Assembly (NCBI RefSeq): GCF_015207425.1
Contig: NZ_JADEWZ010000009.1
Coordinates: forward strand, 102,875-166,874
Length of the DNA: 64,000 bases
Direction: 5' to 3'
Source: Lusitaniella coriacea LEGE 07157
GTDB lineage: Bacteria > Cyanobacteriota > Cyanobacteriia > Cyanobacteriales > Spirulinaceae
In this document: in pieces, positions 7,832 to 17,549 of the stretch
Layout: each line of letters begins with the position of its first letter
Position numbering within the stretch: the first letter of the stretch is position 1
Translations under genes and position numbers: made by a program
The notes under the pieces: model-generated
The model's input: only the letters and a program-made list of their open reading frames with translations
What the model was told of the DNA's origin: nothing
The model's database searches: none

Positions 7832-10504
7832 ATGCACATTCTCAAAACCCTAACCTTACGAGGTCCCAATTACTGGAGTATTCGACGCACAAAACTCATC
7901 GTCATGCGCCTCGACCTCGAAGACCTTACCGAAAAATATTCCAACACCCTTCCCGGCTTTTACGACGGACTCGTAAAAGTTCTCCCCAGCTTAATCGAAC
8001 ATTACTGCTCCCCCAGTCGTCGCGGCGGATTCCTAGAGCGCGTCAAAGAAGGAACCCTCATGGGGCATATCGTCGAACACGTTGCCCTCGAACTTCAGGA
8101 ATTGGCAGGAATGCCCGTTGGCTTTGGGCGTACCCGCGAAACCGCAGAACCGGGCGTATTCAACGTTGTATTTGAGTACGCGGACGAACAAGCCGGACGC
8201 TACGCGGGTCGTGCCGCCGTACGGTTGTGCAACAGTATCGTGCAAACCGGAACTTATCCCCCCGAAGAAATCAAACAAGACTTGCAAGACCTGCGCGAAC
8301 TTGCTGCCAATGCAGCCCTCGGACCGAGTACCGAATCGATTATCACAGAAGTAGAAGCGCGTAAAATTCCCTGGATGCCCTTAAGTGCAAGAGCAATGGT
8401 ACAGCTCGGTCACGGCGCAAAACAAAAGCGCATTCAAGCAACCCTCACAGACTACTCCAGCATCCTCGGCGTAGAACTCGCTTGCGATAAAGAAGGAACA
8501 AAAACCGTTCTGCGGGATGCTGGCATTCCCGTCCCGCGAGGAACCGTCATTCAATACCTTGACGAACTAGAAGAAGCCATTGAAGATGTCGGCGGCTATC
8601 CCATTGTGATTAAACCTTTGGATGGCAACCACGGGCGGGGCATTACCATCAACATTAACGATTGGGATAAAGCCAAAGAAGCCTACACCCTTGCCAGCGA
8701 TGCTTCAAAAACCCGCAACACGATCGTCGAACGCTACTACAAAGGCAACGACCATCGGATTTTGGCGATTAATGGCAAAGTGGTGGCAGTCGCCGAACGG
8801 ATTCCCGCTCACGTTGTGGGTAATGGCGAATCGACCATTAGCGAATTGATCGATCTCACCAATCGCGACCCCCATCGCGGTGAAGGACACGATAATATCC
8901 TCACCAAAATCGTCCTCGATAAAACCGCCACGGATATATTGCTCGCTCAAGGTTATACCTTAGACTCGGTTTTGGCAAAAGGCGATCGCGCCTACTTAAG
9001 AGCCACCGCAAACCTCAGTACCGGAGGCATCGCCATCGACCGCACCGATGACATTCACCCGGAAAATATTTGGATTGCCGAGCGCGTGGTCAAAACGATT
9101 GGTTTGGATATTGCCGGACTCGATGTGGTCACGCCGGACATCAGCAAACCCTTGCGGGAAACGAACGGAGTAATTGTTGAGGTCAACGCAGCACCGGGTT
9201 TTAGAATGCACGTTTGTCCCAGTCAAGGACTCCCGCGCAATGTGGGTGCTGCCGTTCTAGATATGCTCTTTCCTTCTGGCGAATCCCCTCGCATTCCCAT
9301 CGTTGCGATTACGGGAACCAACGGCAAAACCACCACTACGCGCCTGACCGCCCACCTGTTCCGGCAAACGGATAAGGTTGTGGGATACACCACCACCGAC
9401 GGCATTTATATCGGCGAATATTTGGTGGAGAAAGGAGATACCACCGGCCCTCAAAGCGCTCAAGTGATTCTTAAAGATCCGACCGTAGAAGTTGCCGTAT
9501 TGGAAACCGCACGCGGCGGAATTTTGCGCTCCGGTTTGGCATTCGATACTTGCAATGTCGGGGTTGTTCTGAATATCGCTGCGGATCACCTCGGTCTTGG
9601 AGATATTAATACCATCGAGCAGATGGCGCAGGTGAAAAGTGTGGTTGCAGAAGTTGCCAGCGCGGGAGGATACGCCGTTCTCAATGCAGACGATCCTTTG
9701 GTGGCGGCAATGGCGGAGAAAGTGAAAGCGAAAGTGGCGTATTTTTCCATGAGTCCCGATAACCCCATTGTGCTAGAACACGCGCGTCGCGGCGGTTTAG
9801 CGGCGATTTACGAGCAGGGCTATCTCTCGCTGATGGAAGGGGATTGGAGATTGCGCGTTGAAGAGGCAAGGAAAATCCCGGTGACAATGGGGGGGATGGC
9901 TCCGTTTATGATTGCAAATGCCCTCGCTGCTTGTTTGACGGCGTTTGCCCAAGGGGTTGATATCGAGCAAATTCGCCAAGGATTGCGCACTTTTAGACCT
10001 TCGGCAGATCAAACCCCCGGTCGCATGAATTTGTTCGATCTCGGTCGCACTCATGCGTTGATTGACTACGCCCACAATCCTGCGAGTTATGAAGCTTTGG
10101 GGGGTTTTGTGCGCAATTGGCAGGGAGAGCGTTTGGGGGTTGTTGGAGGCCCTGGAGATCGCAGAGATGAGGATTTGATCCTGTTGGGAGAATTATCGGC
10201 GAAGATGTTCGATCGCGCGATCGTGAAAGAGGACGAGGATCGTCGCGGGCGCGATCGCGGGGAAGTCGCCGATTTGATCCTCGAAGGCATGAAGCGCGTG
10301 GATACCAATTTTTCCTGTAAAACGATTTTGGACGAGCGAGAGGCGATCCTTGCAGGGTTAGAATCGGTTTCTGAAGGAGGTTTAGTCGTGATTTTGCCCG
10401 AAAGTGTCAGTGGCGCGATCGCGCTGATTCAAGAAAAACAAACCGCTCAAAATAATGGTCATCGCGAGGGGGTTATTTCCCAACGGGCGACTTCTGAGGT
10501 TTAG
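7832..10504 (+). CDS. cphA: Cyanophycin synthetase
   Basis: An 890-residue enzyme, the usual size, that builds the multi-L-arginyl-poly-L-aspartate polymer from Asp, Arg and ATP without ribosomes. The order of domains is as known for CphA1: an N-terminal domain beginning MHILKTLTLRGPNYWS; an ATP-grasp domain around residues 218-480 (DKEGTKTVLRDAGIPVP, YPIVIKPLDGNHGRG, EVNAAPGFRMH) that adds Asp; and a Mur-ligase-like domain with the P-loop GTNGKTTTT at about residue 493, ADHLGLG near 583 and DYAHNP, which adds Arg. All hallmark motifs look intact, so it should be active. It follows cphB and precedes a helicase gene by 33 nt. Confidence 0.98.
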   Translation: MHILKTLTLRGPNYWSIRRTKLIVMRLDLEDLTEKYSNTLPGFYDGLVKVLPSLIEHYCSPSRRGGFLERVKEGTLMGHIVEHVALELQELAGMPVGFGRTRETAEPGVFNVVFEYADEQAGRYAGRAAVRLCNSIVQTGTYPPEEIKQDLQDLRELAANAALGPSTESIITEVEARKIPWMPLSARAMVQLGHGAKQKRIQATLTDYSSILGVELACDKEGTKTVLRDAGIPVPRGTVIQYLDELEEAIEDVGGYPIVIKPLDGNHGRGITININDWDKAKEAYTLASDASKTRNTIVERYYKGNDHRILAINGKVVAVAERIPAHVVGNGESTISELIDLTNRDPHRGEGHDNILTKIVLDKTATDILLAQGYTLDSVLAKGDRAYLRATANLSTGGIAIDRTDDIHPENIWIAERVVKTIGLDIAGLDVVTPDISKPLRETNGVIVEVNAAPGFRMHVCPSQGLPRNVGAAVLDMLFPSGESPRIPIVAITGTNGKTTTTRLTAHLFRQTDKVVGYTTTDGIYIGEYLVEKGDTTGPQSAQVILKDPTVEVAVLETARGGILRSGLAFDTCNVGVVLNIAADHLGLGDINTIEQMAQVKSVVAEVASAGGYAVLNADDPLVAAMAEKVKAKVAYFSMSPDNPIVLEHARRGGLAAIYEQGYLSLMEGDWRLRVEEARKIPVTMGGMAPFMIANALAACLTAFAQGVDIEQIRQGLRTFRPSADQTPGRMNLFDLGRTHALIDYAHNPASYEALGGFVRNWQGERLGVVGGPGDRRDEDLILLGELSAKMFDRAIVKEDEDRRGRDRGEVADLILEGMKRVDTNFSCKTILDEREAILAGLESVSEGGLVVILPESVSGAIALIQEKQTAQNNGHREGVISQRATSEV

Positions 10505-10537
10505 TTCTTGTCAATTCGCAATTCGCATAACTGAACG

Positions 10538-12025
10538 ATGCGCATTCCCAAACTCACCTACAATCGCGGTACGCTTTTACTGCATCCTCCACCTAGGGGG
10601 AAAGGTTGGATTGAGTTTGCCACTTGGGACGATCGCGTGGAGAAATTTCGCGTTCCGGCGATTAAGTATCGTCCGTTGCTCGAAACCCTGCAAGCAGAGG
10701 GGATAGAGATTGAGGATGAGGCAAAGGGGTTTATTCCCCTCGAACTCAACTCCAGCGTCAAAATGGAACCCTATCCTCACCAAACCGAAGCCTTGCGTGC
10801 TTGGAAGCAATCGGGGCGACAAGGGGTGGTGGTGTTGCCCACGGCGGCGGGAAAAACCTATCTGGCGCAATTGGCGATGGAATCGACCAAACGCAGTACG
10901 TTGGTTCTGGTTCCGACGTTGGATTTGATGCACCAGTGGTACGCGCAATTGGAAGTGGCTTTTCCCGATATTGAGTTGGGATTGTTGGGCGGGGGATCGC
11001 GCGATCGCGCCCCTTTACTCGTCTCCACTTATAATAGTGCCGCTATTAATGCAGAAAACTTAGGGAATCAATTTGCCCTGCTGGTTTTTGATGAGTGTCA
11101 TCACTTGCCCACAGACTTTTTCCGCGTGATTGCAGAGTACGCGATCGCGCCCTACCGCCTCGGACTTTCCGCCACCCCGGAACGGGCAGATGGTTCCCAT
11201 CGGGAACTCGAAGGATTAATCGGCGCGATCGTCTATCGCAAAACTCCTGAAGAACTGTCCGGCAGCGCCCTCGCCCAACACCGCGTTGTCCAAATTAAAG
11301 TTCAACTCTCCCCCAAAGAACGAGAACAATACGATCGCGCGATGCAAACCCGCAACGATTTCTTGCGCCAATCGAGAATCTCCTTGGGCAGTCTGGATGG
11401 GTGGCAGCGTTTCGTGCAAGCCTCCGCCCGTTCTTCGGAGGGACGCAGGGCGATGTTAGCCCACAGAGAAGCGAAAGAAATTGCCCTCTGCACCGATGGA
11501 AAATTGCGCGTCCTCACCGAATCCATCAGCCAACACTATCCCGAATCAATTCTGATTTTTACCAACGACAACGCCACGGTTTATCGCATCTCCCAAACCT
11601 TTCTCATTCCCGCAATTACCCATCAAACTCCTGTCAAAGAACGTCACGACATTTTGACTCGCTTTCGCGAAGGAGACTACAAAGCCATCGTCGCCTCCCA
11701 CGTTCTCAACGAAGGGGTAGATGTTCCCGAAGCCCGCATTGCCATTATTTTGTCTGGAACGGGTTCCACGCGGGAATACGTGCAGCGATTGGGGCGGGTT
11801 TTGCGCAAAGGATCGGGGGAAAATAAACTGGCAATTCTCTACGAAGTCGTCACCGAAGATACCAGCGAAGAACGCACTTCCGAACGCCGACGGGGTTATA
11901 ACGTTGTTGAAAAACCGAAAAAGCTTCGGAAAAATAAGCCGCAGCAACTTGAAATTTTGCCCCCTTCTCCCAAAGCAGCCGAACCGAAAAAGCCTTGGGG
12001 AAAACCAAAGGAGGACGAAAGTTGA
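10538..12025 (+). CDS. XPB/UvrB-type superfamily 2 DEAD/DEAH-box helicase
   Basis: A 495-residue superfamily 2 helicase. The ATP-binding motif I is VVLPTAAGKTY (about residue 100), motif II is DECHH (about 184), motif III LSATPER, and the C-terminal helicase half has IVASHVLNEGVD and the arginine finger motif QRLGRVLRKG near 416. The first 80 residues form a small N-terminal domain and the last 50 a basic, Pro/Lys-rich tail. This arrangement matches the bacterial XPB-like helicases often annotated as type III restriction Res-subunit-like proteins. No methylase or nuclease partner is nearby, so restriction is unlikely; repair or transcription-coupled work is more plausible. It starts 33 nt after cphA and may be co-transcribed with it. 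Confidence 0.9.
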   Translation: MRIPKLTYNRGTLLLHPPPRGKGWIEFATWDDRVEKFRVPAIKYRPLLETLQAEGIEIEDEAKGFIPLELNSSVKMEPYPHQTEALRAWKQSGRQGVVVLPTAAGKTYLAQLAMESTKRSTLVLVPTLDLMHQWYAQLEVAFPDIELGLLGGGSRDRAPLLVSTYNSAAINAENLGNQFALLVFDECHHLPTDFFRVIAEYAIAPYRLGLSATPERADGSHRELEGLIGAIVYRKTPEELSGSALAQHRVVQIKVQLSPKEREQYDRAMQTRNDFLRQSRISLGSLDGWQRFVQASARSSEGRRAMLAHREAKEIALCTDGKLRVLTESISQHYPESILIFTNDNATVYRISQTFLIPAITHQTPVKERHDILTRFREGDYKAIVASHVLNEGVDVPEARIAIILSGTGSTREYVQRLGRVLRKGSGENKLAILYEVVTEDTSEERTSERRRGYNVVEKPKKLRKNKPQQLEILPPSPKAAEPKKPWGKPKEDES

Positions 12026-12160
12026 ATCTAGATCGCACGTGCTGCTAAGGGGTTTGCAGTTAAATAATGTCCCAATCGTAGGATGTGTTAGGCGATAGCC
12101 GTAACGCATCGCTGGTATAGCGCTACAAAGTTAAGAGTTCACAATTTCACAAGCAATAAC

Positions 12161-12376
12161 CTATAGCTGGTGGGCGTTGCCCACCCTACGCGATGTCCTA
12201 ACTCTTTGAAGTCTTGGTTCAGCACCGTATTTCCACCCGTGATATTCCTGTCGAATTTGTTCGAGAGTTGCTAGTCGAACTGAGTAGGGTTGCGATCTCC
12301 AGTAAGTCGCATCACTTGTTTGTTCTCCAAGAGAGACTTTCTGACAGAATTTTTTAATCGTCGGTGTTGTTTTCAT
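12161..12376 (-). pseudogene. Antitoxin-like small protein with replaced C-terminus
   Basis: A 71-residue reading frame with a good ribosome site (GAGGA before the ATG at 12374-12376). Residues 1-55 (YWRSQPYSVRLATLEQIRQ, then EPRLQRV) match a small cyanobacterial family usually found upstream of a nucleotidyltransferase-like toxin and thought to act as antitoxin. After RLQRV the family sequence stops, and the remaining codons are the palindromic repeat at 12169-12185 and its flank. No toxin gene follows. I read it as a remnant cut by a repeat insertion or deletion; the shortened product might still be made. Confidence 0.5.
12169..12185. repeat. Short palindromic repeat (GGTGGGC/GCCCACC hairpin)
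   Basis: GGTGGGC and GCCCACC separated by GTT, forming a 7-bp GC-rich hairpin with a three-base loop, flanked by CTACGCG. Elements of this kind are scattered through cyanobacterial genomes. Another repeat-like segment with a GGCGATAGCC palindrome lies at about 12079-12110. Here the hairpin forms the end of the truncated antitoxin-like frame. Confidence 0.55.
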
Positions 12377-12442
12377 GCAGTCCTCATTTTGTCAGCAAAT
12401 TGGGATAAAAAACGCGATCGCGTCGCGATTTAATATTTAATA

Positions 12443-13174
12443 TTAAATAATATGTAATTCGAGCAGTCGCGCGATCGCGCAATCTGATTCTTTCAACACT
12501 CCTCCATCCCAACAAATACCAATTGCGCCGGCTGCACCTCCTCCTTGTGCCATTTGCATATCCAAACTAGAATCTCCAACCATCAACGTTTCTGCGGGTT
12601 CAACTCCCAACGCAGCACAAGCGTCTTGGAAAAGCTGAGGATCGGGTTTCATTAAACCATCGGGTTGGACTCCCATTGTCAATTGAAAGTAGGAGGAGAG
12701 GTGATGGCGTTCGATGAAATTTTTGACTCCTTCTGTGGAATCTGACGATAAAATTCCTAACTTCAATCCCGCCGCAGAAAATTGTTGCAAAATCTCCAAT
12801 CCTCCCGCACAGAGGGGAACGGTTTCTGGCGTGCGTTTCAAATGGCGATCTGCTTCAATCACAGCTTTACGCGCAATTTCGAGGGATTCCGACCAACTGC
12901 GTCCCGTTTCTGCAATATACGCCGCCATTGCAATTTCATTTTCTCTGCGACTGCCAACCGCCATCAATCCTTTGGGGTCAAGGGTTGCATCCATCACGCC
13001 GAACGCCATCAAAAGGGGTTCGCCAATTCCGGGAATTTGTGCGTCAACCAGGCGAGATCGTCGCTGTGCTAATTCTCGCAAGAAGCTATGAGAGTCTTCT
13101 AATGTACCGTCTTTATCAAAAATGACCGCACGAATATTTTTGAATGTTTTATTGCTGCAAGTAATGGTAATCAT
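12443..13174 (-). CDS. HAD family hydrolase, phosphoglycolate phosphatase-like
   Basis: A 243-residue haloacid-dehalogenase-type phosphatase. Motif I is VIFDKDGTLEDS (nucleophile Asp at about residue 19), motif II LGILSSDSTEG, the lysine region KPDPQLFQDAC, and motif IV MVGDSSLDMQMA. A helical cap lies between motifs I and II, as in phosphoglycolate phosphatases and pyrophosphatases of subfamily IA. The substrate is not fixed by sequence; photorespiratory phosphoglycolate is one possibility in a cyanobacterium but other small phosphates are equally possible. It stands alone between the antitoxin remnant and lhgO. All catalytic residues appear present. Confidence 0.88.
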   Translation of the reverse strand: MITITCSNKTFKNIRAVIFDKDGTLEDSHSFLRELAQRRSRLVDAQIPGIGEPLLMAFGVMDATLDPKGLMAVGSRRENEIAMAAYIAETGRSWSESLEIARKAVIEADRHLKRTPETVPLCAGGLEILQQFSAAGLKLGILSSDSTEGVKNFIERHHLSSYFQLTMGVQPDGLMKPDPQLFQDACAALGVEPAETLMVGDSSLDMQMAQGGGAAGAIGICWDGGVLKESDCAIARLLELHII

Positions 13175-13262
13175 AATGTAAGCATTCAGCCTTCAGCTTT
13201 TGAATAGAATTTGATTGAACAATACTATCCTTTTTTGGGATAACTGACTCGCTTAACCTAGT

Positions 13263-14450
13263 TTAATTTGCGGAAATTTGAGCGACAATTGCTTTACCAA
13301 TTTCTAGAGAAGAGGTTGCAGCAGGAGAGGGTGCATTGATAACATGAATAGCATTTTTATCGGGGACAATTAAAAAATCATCCACTAATTTTCCATCATT
13401 TTTCAATGCTTGCGCGCGAACTCCTGCATGGGTGGGAATGAGATCGTCTTCTTGAACTTCTGGAATGAGTTGTTGCAAACTTCGGGTAAAGGCGGCTTTA
13501 CTGAAAGAACGGAGGATTTCTTTTATCCCTTCATCGGCGTGTTTGGCGGCGAGTTTCCAAAATCCGGGATAAGTCATAACTTCAGAAAAGTCTCGCCAGT
13601 CAAAATCTGTTTTATTGTACCCTTCTCGCTTGAAACTGAGAACTGCGTTGGGCCCTGCGTGAACGCTACCGTCAATCATTTTGGTGAAGTGAACCCCAAG
13701 GAAAGGAAAAGAGGGGTTGGGAACGGGATAAATGAGGGTTTTGACAAGATAGCGTTTTTCGGGCTTGAGTTCGTAATATTCGCCACGAAAGGGAACGATT
13801 TTCGCCGGGGGATCGATATCATTCAATTTTGCCACGCGATCGCTGTGTAGTCCCGCACAATTGATGATAAAGCGCGTTTCAATTTCACCTCGATTGGTTT
13901 CTAGGATTTGAGTTTCATTTGTTTTATTGATTTTCTCGACTTTCGTATTTAAGCGAATTTCCCCTCCAGCATTCTGGAGCAGTTCGGCATATTTTTGGCA
14001 AACCTGTTTATAGTCTGCAATTCCGGTGGAACGAACGCGAATTCCTGCCAAACAACGAACGTGTGGTTCGATTTTTTTGACTTCTTCTGCTGTGATTTTT
14101 TCGATTTCAACGTTGTTGGCAATACCTCGGTCATACAAGTTTTCTAAGGCTTGGATTTGGTTCTCTTCTGTTGCGACAATTACCTTTCCACAAACTTCAT
14201 GAGCAATGTCATATTTCTTGCAAAATTCCACCATTGACTGGCAACCTTGCCGACAAAATTTTGCTTTAAAACTTCCGGGTTTGTAGTAAATTCCCGAATG
14301 AATAACGCCGCTATTATTCCCCGTTTGATGAAAGGCGAGTTGCGGTTCTTTTTCAATAACTAAAATCTTTTTATGGGGATAATTCTGACTTAAAGTCATT
14401 GCGGTGGAAAGTCCGATAATTCCGCCGCCAATAATTGTGAAATCGTACAT
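13263..14450 (-). CDS. lhgO: L-2-hydroxyglutarate oxidase (LhgO-like FAD enzyme)
   Basis: 395 residues from ATG at 14448-14450. FAD-binding motif FTIIGGGIIGLSTA at the N-terminus, VIEKEPQLAFHQTGNNSGVIHSG next, then FINCAGLHSDRVA and a C-terminal AGVRAQAL block, all typical of L-2-hydroxyglutarate dehydrogenase/oxidase (DAO superfamily). It oxidises L-2-hydroxyglutarate to 2-oxoglutarate at the membrane or in the cytosol. A longer frame extends to 14504 but would overlap pyk; AAGGA over the pyk stop codon sits the right distance from the chosen ATG. Only 10 nt separate it from pyk, so the two are one operon. Confidence 0.9.
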   Translation of the reverse strand: MYDFTIIGGGIIGLSTAMTLSQNYPHKKILVIEKEPQLAFHQTGNNSGVIHSGIYYKPGSFKAKFCRQGCQSMVEFCKKYDIAHEVCGKVIVATEENQIQALENLYDRGIANNVEIEKITAEEVKKIEPHVRCLAGIRVRSTGIADYKQVCQKYAELLQNAGGEIRLNTKVEKINKTNETQILETNRGEIETRFIINCAGLHSDRVAKLNDIDPPAKIVPFRGEYYELKPEKRYLVKTLIYPVPNPSFPFLGVHFTKMIDGSVHAGPNAVLSFKREGYNKTDFDWRDFSEVMTYPGFWKLAAKHADEGIKEILRSFSKAAFTRSLQQLIPEVQEDDLIPTHAGVRAQALKNDGKLVDDFLIVPDKNAIHVINAPSPAATSSLEIGKAIVAQISAN

Positions 14451-14460
14451 TAAAAATCCT

Positions 14461-15915
14461 TTAACGATCGCGCAAAGTGTGAATTTTGAGGAAATTGGTG
14501 CCACGGACTTGCTGTATGGGACTTCCTCCTAGGATCAGAATTTTATCGCCCGATCGCGCGATTTGTCGCTGACGTAAAATATTCTCGACTGCGGTGACGA
14601 GGGATTCCACAGAAGTTACGGGTTCTTCAATGAGAAGGGGAATCACCCCCCAAATGAGATTGAGGCGATGGTAGGTGAGGGGTTCTGGGGTAAAGGCAAC
14701 GACGGGAACGCCGGGACGTTCTGCTGCGGCGAGTTTTGCAGTGTATCCCGTTGTGGTAAATGCGGCAATGCAGCACAGATTTATTATTTTGTCAATAACA
14801 TTCAAAGCTTCGCTGAGGGCGTTGGTTTCGCTGAATTCTGTGGGAGGGAAGTTAACAAACTCCAATTCCGGTTCCATCGCCGATGCAATTCGCGCCATCA
14901 TTGCCACAGCCGCAACGGGATGTTTGCCCACTGCCGATTCCCCCGAAAGCATTACCGCATCGGTTCCATCCGCGATCGCGTTTGCCACGTCGCTGGCTTC
15001 TGCGCGGGTGGGACGGGAGTTTTCGATCATGCTCTCTAACATCTGCGTGGCAGTAATGACGGGGATTCCCGCCTGATTGCAGGCTCGAATAATTTTCTTT
15101 TGCAGGAGGGGAACTTTTTCCGGTTTCATTTCCACCCCCAAATCTCCTCGCGCCACCATCAATCCATCGCATTCTCGCACCAAATCGTCTAAATGCGCGA
15201 TCGCCTGGGGTTTTTCGATCTTGGCAATAACAGGGAGATTCGGCGCGCCGCGATCGCGCAAAAAGGTTTTGAGGGTGCGAATATCCTCCGCCGTGCGGAC
15301 AAAGCTCAACGCAACCCAATCCACCCCTTGGACAATTCCAAATTCTAAATCCTGGCGATCTTTTTCCGTCAGAGAGGGCAAACGCAGGTTGAGGCTGGGG
15401 AAATTAACGCCTTTGCGACTTTTGAGCAAACCGCCACGAATCACCTTACAGGTCACCACAGGGGGCGCGATCGCGATCGCTTCGAGTTCGAGTTGTCCGT
15501 CATCGAGCAGGATACGCATTCCCAGTTCTGCCTCTTCTGCGAGGAAGGGATAATCGATGGGAATCGCATTAGGGCAATCGTCAGCGCGATCCTGGGGAAC
15601 GAGATCGATGGGAGCTTCTTGAATTAGCGAGATCGCGCCAGCGCTCTGCCCTTGGAAGCCCGCGCGATCGGGTAATTGCGCCACGCGAACCTTGGGTCCC
15701 TGGAGGTCTTGCAAGAGCGTCACCGGACAATCTAGCGCCTCAGAAGCCTCACGAATTCGTTGAATCGTTGTTGCATGATCCTCATAACTTCCGTGGGAAA
15801 AATTCAACCGCGCAACCGTCATTCCCGCTTCAATCAGTTGGCGAATTATTTCTGGGGAAGAACTTGCAGGGCCCAGAGTTGCAACAATTTTAGTTCGATG
15901 AGATAGGGGGAGCAT
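14461..15915 (-). CDS. pyk: Pyruvate kinase
   Basis: A 484-residue glycolytic enzyme converting phosphoenolpyruvate and ADP to pyruvate and ATP. The barrel begins [16 protein letters not shown], with the substrate loop [14 protein letters not shown], the B domain in the middle, the K-containing active-site segment [12 protein letters not shown], the [10 protein letters not shown] motif and the signature [10 protein letters not shown]. The C-terminal allosteric domain ends near residue 475, and the extra PEP-utiliser domain found in some cyanobacterial pyruvate kinases is absent. It is the first gene of a two-gene operon with lhgO. The 645-bp upstream region is full of repeats. Confidence 0.97.
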   Translation of the reverse strand: MLPLSHRTKIVATLGPASSSPEIIRQLIEAGMTVARLNFSHGSYEDHATTIQRIREASEALDCPVTLLQDLQGPKVRVAQLPDRAGFQGQSAGAISLIQEAPIDLVPQDRADDCPNAIPIDYPFLAEEAELGMRILLDDGQLELEAIAIAPPVVTCKVIRGGLLKSRKGVNFPSLNLRLPSLTEKDRQDLEFGIVQGVDWVALSFVRTAEDIRTLKTFLRDRGAPNLPVIAKIEKPQAIAHLDDLVRECDGLMVARGDLGVEMKPEKVPLLQKKIIRACNQAGIPVITATQMLESMIENSRPTRAEASDVANAIADGTDAVMLSGESAVGKHPVAAVAMMARIASAMEPELEFVNFPPTEFSETNALSEALNVIDKIINLCCIAAFTTTGYTAKLAAAERPGVPVVAFTPEPLTYHRLNLIWGVIPLLIEEPVTSVESLVTAVENILRQRQIARSGDKILILGGSPIQQVRGTNFLKIHTLRDR

Positions 15916-16060
15916 AAGCTGTTATGCATTTAATTTGTCAATGAGGCTGACACAGGGGGACAATTACCAATTCGCAATTACCAATTAGGGGGACGGGGTA
16001 ACGGTGGAGAGAGTGGGTTTGATATTTTAGCGAATCGTTTTAATCCACATTAGACGTAAC

Positions 16061-16180
16061 TCTGAACTTACGCTTAATGCGGATTAGGAGTTTCAAACCC
16101 ACATTCTACTGTATCTATTCTCCCCTCTCCCAAAGTTGGGAGAGGGGCTGGGGGTGAGGGCTTTCAAGACTTCTGGGTAA
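16061..16180 (+). repeat. Dispersed repeat F, copy 1, with a 12-bp perfect hairpin
   Basis: It begins TCTGAACTTACGCTTAATG and ends TTCTGGGTAA. In the middle, 16122-16147, CCCCTCTCCCAA and TTGGGAGAGGGG pair perfectly with a two-base loop. A second copy with the same parts in the same order lies at 58415-58584, and the first 24 bp recur at 37614-37637. Copies of such CT-rich hairpins are widespread in filamentous cyanobacteria. Confidence 0.8.
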
Positions 16181-16372
16181 TATACATCAGACGTAACTCT
16201 GAACTTATGAATGCCAATGCGAAGCTACCATATTTTTTAGACTTCTTGATGTTCGCCACTTCACAATCCCCCGGAAACAGAAAAGAGGCGATTCCGTCTA
16301 CTAGGATAGATATAGCGATTGGCAGTCAGCCGTCAGGTGTCAGCAAAAAACTTGCTATTCCCTGAAAGCTTA

Positions 16373-16499
16373 TATAGCAGTCGCCATAATAGTTAGGACA
16401 TCCAAAGTCACAGTTTCCCAACTTCCCCTGCTCCCCCTGCTTCCCCTGCTTCCCCTGCTCACCTTCACCAATGTCCTAGTACTCCTGGCTATTGCTATA
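16373..16499. mobile_element. MITE-like element A, copy 1
   Basis: 127 bp bounded by 28-bp imperfect inverted repeats: the left end TATAGCAGTCGCCA...TTAGGACA (16373-16400) and the right end TGTCCTAG...TGGCTATTGCTATA (16472-16499) agree at about 20 of 28 positions. The core is a one-strand pyrimidine tract built from TTCCCCTGC units. No coding capacity. Two further copies are in this window (17463 onward, truncated; 60346-60455). Probably a non-autonomous element moved by a transposase elsewhere. Confidence 0.7.
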
Positions 16500-16560
16500 A
16501 ATGTTGTCCCCCATTCCGTCGAGAAACGCTAATCTTGCTTATTTTTGCCTTAATTGAATA

Positions 16561-17436
16561 ATGCTAAATCGTTTTTTCTCCTCCTTTTGGTATTCCCACC
16601 GTCGCTGGCTATACGGACTTCTTGCCACCGTTACAGCGTTGGGATTGTGTATCGGTACGCCTCAACCCACTCAAGCCGTTCCCTGGTGGCAACTCTTGTT
16701 GCGCGGCGTGCAAATCTTACAACTGTCCAATATCTCCAACGAACAAGAAGTACAACTCGGACAGCGAATTGATGGGCAATTGCAAAGCCAACTCGCTCGC
16801 AATCGAACCCCTATTTCTCGACATCGTGCGGCGAATGGATACTTGAATCAAATCGGTCAGCGTTTAGTCCAAGTCAGCGATCGCCGCGATATTCCTTATA
16901 CCTTTAAAGTTGTCGAAGACCTGAAGGTTAATGCCTTTGCCACAATGGGCGGTTTTGTTTATATCAATGCGGGGTTAATGCTCAAAGCGGAAAATGAGGC
17001 AGAACTTGCCAGCGTTGTGGCGCACGAAATGGGACACATTCAAGGTCGCCACGCGATCGAACAAATGCGCCAACGCGCGATTCAAGCGGGTTTGCTCTCT
17101 GCTGCGGGATTGGATGAGAGTGCCGCCGTACAAATTGGGGTTCAACTTGCTCTCAATCTTCCCAACAGTCGCGAGGATGAATTAGAAGCCGATCAAATTG
17201 GATTGGAGACTTTGCGCCGCGCGCGATACGCGCCTTCGGCAATGGTGACATTCATGCAAAAACTCCAAGAGAGCGGTCGGGGTTCTCCGCCTGCTATTTT
17301 AAGCACCCACCCAGCCGTTTCCGATCGCGTGCGTATTTTGTCACAGGCAATTCGAGCCAATCCCCCAACCGCAACTGAGGTCGATGGGTTGGATAGTACT
17401 GCATACCGCAACAAAATGCGTAGCTTTGCACCGTGA
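16561..17436 (+). CDS. Exported M48 family metalloprotease
   Basis: A 291-residue protein with a long signal peptide (basic start, hydrophobic core, cleavage likely near residue 39 after TQA). The zinc motif is HEMGHIQGRH at about residue 153, and the third ligand lies in the helix DELEADQIG. These mark a single-domain M48 (Oma1/BepA-like) peptidase without membrane-spanning helices after the signal, probably acting in the periplasm or thylakoid lumen on misfolded proteins. Length is normal for the cyanobacterial group. It converges with the CHAT operon, and a truncated MITE-like copy lies between them. All catalytic residues are present. Confidence 0.93.
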   Translation: MLNRFFSSFWYSHRRWLYGLLATVTALGLCIGTPQPTQAVPWWQLLLRGVQILQLSNISNEQEVQLGQRIDGQLQSQLARNRTPISRHRAANGYLNQIGQRLVQVSDRRDIPYTFKVVEDLKVNAFATMGGFVYINAGLMLKAENEAELASVVAHEMGHIQGRHAIEQMRQRAIQAGLLSAAGLDESAAVQIGVQLALNLPNSREDELEADQIGLETLRRARYAPSAMVTFMQKLQESGRGSPPAILSTHPAVSDRVRILSQAIRANPPTATEVDGLDSTAYRNKMRSFAP

Positions 17437-17462
17437 TGAATGGTATTGAGTACGGGGGTTTA

Positions 17463-17540
17463 TATAGCAGTCGCCATAACAGTTAGGACATCCAAAGTTA
17501 CAGTTTCCCAACTCCCCCTGCTCCCCCAGCCTCCCCAGCT
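17463..17540 (+). mobile_element. MITE-like element A, truncated copy 2
   Basis: Starts with the same left inverted repeat as copy 1 (TATAGCAGTCGCCATAACAG, 17463 onward) and the same TCCAAAGT..CAGTTTCCCAAC and CTCCCC core, but the right inverted repeat cannot be found; the sequence passes into the 3' end of the convergent secreted-protein gene. The deletion may have occurred when that gene end and the element met. Confidence 0.65.
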
Positions 17541-17549
17541 TCCCTACCT

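Larger units (their letters stand above)
15916..16560. other. Repeat-rich intergenic region between pyk and the M48 protease gene
   Basis: 645 bp without a credible gene between divergent genes. It contains one copy of repeat F with a perfect hairpin, a second small TCTGAACTTA direct repeat near 16199, and a MITE-like element ending 61 bp before the protease gene. Any promoters for pyk or the protease must lie close to the genes; I could not pick one out. Confidence 0.8.
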
